A stretch of 64,000 nucleotides of DNA from Vibrio viridaestus (GTDB lineage: Bacteria > Pseudomonadota > Gammaproteobacteria > Enterobacterales > Vibrionaceae). The notes under the pieces were generated by a model, which saw only the letters and a program-made list of their open reading frames with translations, searched no databases and was not told where the DNA came from. The position numbers and the translations under genes are program-made. The stretch is from the NCBI RefSeq assembly GCF_003856525.1, contig NZ_RJVQ01000001.1, positions 620,001 to 684,000 on the forward strand. Reading direction: 5' to 3'. The number at the start of each line of letters is the position of its first letter. The stretch's first letter is position 1. Below, one piece after another: positions 59,941 through 64,000 of the stretch.

Positions 59941-60976
59941 AATTCGCTCTTAATTTCTGCCAATACTGCTCATAAATTGCGAGTGCATCTTTACCAACAT
60001 CATTGATAAACTCACCTTTAGCTATGTCTGCTTGATCCGGGTAGATTGTTTTATTATCCCTTAAATCAGCAGGTAGTAGCTCTTTGCCTTTTTCGGTAGC
60101 CGACGCATACCCAAGCGTCTTCACTATGTCAGCTTGCTGCTCTGGTGCATACATAAAATTGATAAATTTATGTGCAAGTTCTTTATGTTCGCTGCCTGAT
60201 GGTATAGTGAAGTTGTCCATCCATAAAACGGCACCCTCTGAAGGCATAACAAACTTTAGCTCTGGCATATCTTTTTGACCTTGATATGCATTTCCATTCC
60301 ACTGCATTCCTGCGATTACTTCTCCTGCTACATAAGGCATCTGTGGAGCATCAGAGTTATATACCAACACGTTAGGGCTTAGTTTTTCTAGTGTTTCATA
60401 CGCTTCTTTTATTTCTACCGGATTTTTCGTGTTGATACTATGACCGTTCATCTTTAAAGCCATACCAAAGACATCTCTTATATCATCTATGAGCATGAGC
60501 TGTTGTTTGTATTTCGGCTCCCAAAGCTGTTTCCAGCTTGTCACAGGTTCGTCGACTAAAGACTCGTTATAGCTTATTCCTGTTACACCCCAGATATAAG
60601 GAAGGCTATAATCGTTTTTAGGGTCATGAGCTTGCCCTAATAGTGAAGGAAAAGTCGATTCCATATTAGGTATTTTTTCGTGATCAATCTTGGCTAATAA
60701 GCCCTCTCTCGCCATTTTTTCGATAAAGTATGCTGAAGCAAATACCACATCATATCCCGTACCGTTAAGTAATTTTAACTTAGTGTACATGGATTCGTTG
60801 TTTTCGAAGCTAGTATAGTTAATTACGACGTTTTCTTGTTTCTCAAATGCCTTTAGAGATTCTTCTGGGAGGTATCCTCCCCAGGCATAAACGTTCAGTG
60901 TTTCTTTAGCAGCGTAAGTGGCAGATGATGTTAGAATAGCAACCGTGCTTAGTAGACCAACTAATGTTTTGTTCAT
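59939..60976 (-). CDS. potD: Spermidine/putrescine-binding periplasmic protein (PotD family)
   Basis: A 345-residue periplasmic binding protein of the polyamine ABC transporter family. A Sec signal peptide (about residues 1-22, ending A-T-Y-A) precedes L-N-V-Y-A-W-G-G-Y-L-P; the ligand region has Y-D-V-V-F-A-S and W-G-V-T-G-I-S-Y-N. It stands without potABC permease genes, as in V. cholerae chromosome II next to parB2. It could feed a transporter coded elsewhere or act as a sensor like NspS; polyamine binding is inferred from the family. Confidence 0.88.
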   Translation of the reverse strand: MNKTLVGLLSTVAILTSSATYAAKETLNVYAWGGYLPEESLKAFEKQENVVINYTSFENNESMYTKLKLLNGTGYDVVFASAYFIEKMAREGLLAKIDHEKIPNMESTFPSLLGQAHDPKNDYSLPYIWGVTGISYNESLVDEPVTSWKQLWEPKYKQQLMLIDDIRDVFGMALKMNGHSINTKNPVEIKEAYETLEKLSPNVLVYNSDAPQMPYVAGEVIAGMQWNGNAYQGQKDMPELKFVMPSEGAVLWMDNFTIPSGSEHKELAHKFINFMYAPEQQADIVKTLGYASATEKGKELLPADLRDNKTIYPDQADIAKGEFINDVGKDALAIYEQYWQKLRAN

Positions 60977-61123
60977 TGAGGCATTTTCTCGTTGTGTGGA
61001 CTGGTTGAATTGGCGCTATAGTTGAGCATTTATTTATTCAATGAAAGCAAAAGTATTTAATCGTTAAGAAAAAGATAATTATTTAAAATCCTTTTTTCCG
61101 TTATAGAAATTGACTCATTAAGT

Positions 61124-63157
61124 ATGAATATAAAAGAATTTTTTCAGCAGGTTATTAGTACTTCAGAAAAGGCAAATTGGCGCTATGCTGCCGTTCTCGA
61201 TGGCAGTAGAGTTTTTATATCTGAAGTATTAGCTATGCTCAGTGAAGAGGTACAATCTACCCCTATACAATTAGGTGGAGTGCCTTTTGATAATACTCAA
61301 TTCATCCCTTTTAATAAGGGTCAATTCATCCTCGGTCATAATAATCGTCTTGTCATCATAGATTGCTCTGCAGGCATAGATGCGAACAGTATTAATAGCG
61401 CAATAGGCTCTGTATGTGGTGGCGGCGTTCTTTTGTTTATCCGACCACTACAAACTCCAAGTAATCGTGCCGTACAGTGGTTCGATAGCCAGCTTAATAA
61501 ACTGCCTACAGTCAATTCTGAATCCGACTATGAATGCCTGCTACCATGTTGTGGTGAATCCCTATGTGCAACTCCTAATTTTTCGCACCAAGAAATAGTT
61601 GTTAAGGAGTTGATTGCGCTTAAGCGTAGGAGAGCAAATCGACCTATCGTTATCACAGCGGATCGTGGCCGAGGTAAGACGACAGCTATTGGACTTGCCT
61701 GTGTCGCGTTGTTGCAGCAATACTGTGGCATTAATTTAGCCGTCTGCGCGCCACGGTTAGATAGTGTTAGAGGTATTTTCGATATTGTTGAATCACGAGT
61801 TCTAGATAGTCTACGCCAGAGTCATGGAGCCATTTCCATTGGGTCTTCCACTTTAACGTTTATTTCCCCTGACAGTTTGGTTAAGAATGACCACGACATT
61901 GATATTTTATTTGTTGATGAGGCTTCGTCGATACCCTTAACGATTCTGTTTCAGATCGCTGAGTTATATTCTAGAATTGCGTTTTCTACTACCGTTAACG
62001 GTTATGAAGGTTGCGGGCGTGGATTTACGCTAAAATTTGTTGATTGGCTAAAGTCTTTTCGTCCTGAGTTTAAAGTGCTTACTATGGAGTATCCCATTCG
62101 TTGGAATACAGGCGACCCAGTGGAAGAATGGACAAATAGTACCTTTTTACTTGATAGCAAATCCAATGACTATTCGGGATGTACTCTAGATGATGAACGA
62201 CAATTTAATTTTGTAACGTTTAGTTCCGCTGAATTATTCGAGAACGCCATTCGCCTCAACGATATTTTCCAGTTATTAGTTGACGCACATTACCAGACTT
62301 CACCCAACGACCTCTTTCATTTAATTTCCGACGATAGTGTGTCCGTTACTTGTCTATATTATGGAGATAGATTGGTATCCTGCCTTATGTCTGTGGCTGA
62401 GCCGAGTATGGATGACGAACTTATTGAGGCTGTTTCGTTAGGGCGCAGACGTCCCAAAGGTATGATGACTCCTATCACTTTCGTTAATCAGATTGGTATT
62501 AAAGAAGGCGGAAAGCAATCTTGGTATCGCATTTTAAGGATTGTCGTCGCGCCTGAGCTGCAAGCACAGGGTATCGGGTCTAAGCTACTGTCTTTTTTCA
62601 TTCAAAATAATCCTTCTCAATTTATCTCTACTAGCTACGGCGCGACTGCTGAGTTATTCCGTTTTTGGCAAGGTAGTGGTTTTATTCCAGTAAAGTTAGG
62701 CACACAAAAGGATGCTGCATCCGGATGTTTTTCTGTATTGATGGTTCATGGCTCTCACTTGAAAGCCAACTTTGTTAAGAAAGCCTATGACTATTTTCGT
62801 TCTACTTTGATTCTGTCGATTAGACTCAACTCCATCAGACTTGAATTAACTCTTTCACATTACCTTCTTGGTCACTCCAGTTCTTCAGTATCTTCTGAGT
62901 TCCCATTTGAGCTTCTTAGTAACTACGCTTATGGTGGCTCAAATTTCGAAGCCATCGTTCCTTGGTTCGAGTCACTCTATTATAAAGTTGATGTTTCGCA
63001 ACGCGGCCTTTTTGGTGATGTCTTTGTCCTCAAGGTAATTTATAACCTTGACTGGAAGGAGTGCGCTCGTCAGCTGTCGTTACCAGGCAGACGTCAGGTC
63101 GAACAGCTACTGAGGTCTAATTTAAAAGATATTTTATCAATTTACACTGTAAACTAA
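61124..63157 (+). CDS. tmcA: tRNA(Met) cytidine acetyltransferase TmcA
   Basis: A 677-residue enzyme that makes N4-acetylcytidine at position 34 of elongator tRNA-Met using ATP and acetyl-CoA. The helicase-like part has Walker A T-A-D-R-G-R-G-K-T-T-A (about residues 179-189) and Walker B L-F-V-D-E-A-S-S-I-P; the GNAT part has the acetyl-CoA loop R-I-V-V-A-P-E-L-Q-A-Q-G-I-G-S-K-L-L (about residues 477-494), then a C-terminal tRNA-binding tail. The length is typical. The last five codons contain a perfect parS2 site (63141-63153). The ribosome site is weak. Confidence 0.95.
   Translation: MNIKEFFQQVISTSEKANWRYAAVLDGSRVFISEVLAMLSEEVQSTPIQLGGVPFDNTQFIPFNKGQFILGHNNRLVIIDCSAGIDANSINSAIGSVCGGGVLLFIRPLQTPSNRAVQWFDSQLNKLPTVNSESDYECLLPCCGESLCATPNFSHQEIVVKELIALKRRRANRPIVITADRGRGKTTAIGLACVALLQQYCGINLAVCAPRLDSVRGIFDIVESRVLDSLRQSHGAISIGSSTLTFISPDSLVKNDHDIDILFVDEASSIPLTILFQIAELYSRIAFSTTVNGYEGCGRGFTLKFVDWLKSFRPEFKVLTMEYPIRWNTGDPVEEWTNSTFLLDSKSNDYSGCTLDDERQFNFVTFSSAELFENAIRLNDIFQLLVDAHYQTSPNDLFHLISDDSVSVTCLYYGDRLVSCLMSVAEPSMDDELIEAVSLGRRRPKGMMTPITFVNQIGIKEGGKQSWYRILRIVVAPELQAQGIGSKLLSFFIQNNPSQFISTSYGATAELFRFWQGSGFIPVKLGTQKDAASGCFSVLMVHGSHLKANFVKKAYDYFRSTLILSIRLNSIRLELTLSHYLLGHSSSSVSSEFPFELLSNYAYGGSNFEAIVPWFESLYYKVDVSQRGLFGDVFVLKVIYNLDWKECARQLSLPGRRQVEQLLRSNLKDILSIYTVN
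63141..63153. promoter_or_regulatory. parS2 site inside the end of tmcA
   Basis: TTTACACTGTAAA matches the parS2 consensus at all 12 defined bases. It covers the codons of the last residues I-Y-T-V-N of TmcA just before the stop. Confidence 0.88.
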
Positions 63158-63185
63158 TCTCCAAAAACATATTCATTATGGCGAA

Positions 63186-63198
63186 TTTACACTGTAAA
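63186..63198. promoter_or_regulatory. parS2 site after tmcA
   Basis: A second copy of TTTACACTGTAAA, 45 bp from the previous copy, in the gap before the FapA-like gene. Confidence 0.9.
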
Positions 63199-63342
63199 TA
63201 GCTATGTGGCTTGTCGAGTTTGCATATGGCTGTTTTTGGTGACTCATGACATGTTTTTAGATAACTAACATAGGTTTATAGATATCTTTGTATATTATTA
63301 ATATATTAGTAATTAGTAGTCAGATTAACGTCGAGTTTTTTT

Positions 63343-64000
63343 ATGTGGAAGAGAATACTCCAACTAAACGATGATAAGAATAAAGTTACCGCTATACGGC
63401 CTGAAGACATGTCATTGGATACCCGTCTTTCTAAAGATGGAATTACAGATATGTTACGGGAGTTAGGCGCTGAGCATTTTTATCTTGATCATGAAGCTCT
63501 TGAGCGATTCATCAAATTATCTGACGAAGCAAAAAAAGAATCCTATTCAGGAGTTTTAATTGCTGATAGACGGAACGCTACTGTCGAATATGAGTTAGTC
63601 GATAAGGAGATGGTAGCCAATTTAATTCTAAAGGGGGCCTATGGAGGCCGAGGGCTTAGAGGCAGTGAAATTCTTCACGCGTTAGCGAATGGTCACATTA
63701 CCAAGGGTATAAATAAAGTTGCGTTGAAAAAGGCGCTTGTCGTAAGTGCGAGTCTCGCTCCGGGAGAAATTTTTACTCAGCCAGTCGCGCAGGGTTTAAA
63801 TCCGACCAATGGTAAAGACGCTTACTGTGAACCCCTAGTTGAAGACATTAGTCAAAGAGTACTTGCTCCGCAGCACAAAGAAGGCTCTGAAAAGTTAGAT
63901 ATGAAAAATCTCGGAGCAACAATCACGGTCGGCGCTGGTGATCCTGTGATGAAAAAACACCCGGCAACAAAAGGATCTCCTGGTTTTACGGTTACCGGCA
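63343..64000 (+). CDS. FapA/DUF342-family protein, N-terminal part (partial)
   Basis: The frame opens at ATG 63343 and continues through the window end, giving 219 residues. The N-terminal region (about 1-110) is a mixed alpha/beta domain; near the window end is the FapA N-terminal signature with G-A-T-I-T-V-G-A-G-D-P-V and T-K-G-S-P-G-F-T-V-T-G. Proteins with this domain (DUF342, flagellar assembly protein A) are polymer-forming-type beta-helix proteins; their role is poorly known, though in Vibrio one is linked to FlhG polar localisation. The ribosome site is weak. The end is missing, so domain count cannot be given. Confidence 0.82.
   Translation, partial: MWKRILQLNDDKNKVTAIRPEDMSLDTRLSKDGITDMLRELGAEHFYLDHEALERFIKLSDEAKKESYSGVLIADRRNATVEYELVDKEMVANLILKGAYGGRGLRGSEILHALANGHITKGINKVALKKALVVSASLAPGEIFTQPVAQGLNPTNGKDAYCEPLVEDISQRVLAPQHKEGSEKLDMKNLGATITVGAGDPVMKKHPATKGSPGFTVTG

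Overview
The window is the replication-origin region of a Vibrio second chromosome (chromosome II). The diagnostic landmarks are rctB (the chromosome II initiator, 54520-56496, minus), an iteron-type origin with six regularly spaced ATGATCA repeats and a perfect DnaA box (56704-56848), parA2/parB2 (57720-59915) and three perfect parS2-type sites (57485, 63141, 63186). The gene order yebC-like, malT-like/glgP/malQ/glgB, hcp/vgrG/vasW/vasX also follows the chromosome II order I know from V. cholerae. I cannot name the species. I see no rRNA, tRNA, insertion sequence, prophage or CRISPR array.

Layout. 1-3.9 kb: end of a TRAP-transporter operon (dctP-dctQ-dctM) with kdgK and eda, for uptake of an acidic sugar and its breakdown through KDG and KDPG to pyruvate and glyceraldehyde-3-phosphate. 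3.9-11.9 kb: glycerol / glycerol-3-phosphate regulon: glpF-glpK (minus), glpR, and anaerobic dehydrogenase glpABC, with repeated CGAACAT motifs in both control regions. 11.9-28.7 kb: mixed housekeeping and hypothetical genes: an orphan Fe-S/CCG oxidoreductase subunit, ammonium transporter with a small membrane partner, AraC regulator, MASE1-GGDEF cyclase, Yip1-type membrane protein, PhoD-like phosphoesterase, small lipoprotein (21906, too short for routine calling), histidine phosphatase, MscS channel, encapsulin-type ferritin without encapsulin, a three-gene operon ending in a TAXI-type binding protein, a zinc-ribbon membrane protein and a DODA-type dioxygenase.

28.9-37.2 kb: an auxiliary type VI secretion cluster, transcribed right to left: hcp, vgrG, DUF4123 adaptor (VasW-like), VasX-like pore-forming effector, and a multi-pass membrane protein that is probably its immunity partner. 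A near-consensus sigma-54 promoter with two upstream palindromes precedes hcp, and a strong hairpin separates hcp from vgrG. 37.3-47.4 kb: glycogen/maltodextrin genes glgP-malQ-glgB facing a divergent MalT-like regulator; the shared control region has three CRP-like palindromes and a tiny ORF with a perfect ribosome-binding site. 47.4-52.2 kb: cytochrome bo3 ubiquinol oxidase cyoABCDE. 52.7-54.1 kb: yebC-like gene and two small genes. 54.5-59.9 kb: rctB, oriCII, parA2 and parB2. 59.9-64 kb: PotD-type polyamine-binding protein, tmcA, parS2 sites and the start of a FapA/DUF342 protein cut by the window edge.

Most notable: an 18-base element shared by the intergenic regions ~190 bp upstream of the orphan ferritin and of cyoA; a parS2 site embedded in the last codons of tmcA; and the unassigned TAXI/coiled-coil operon.
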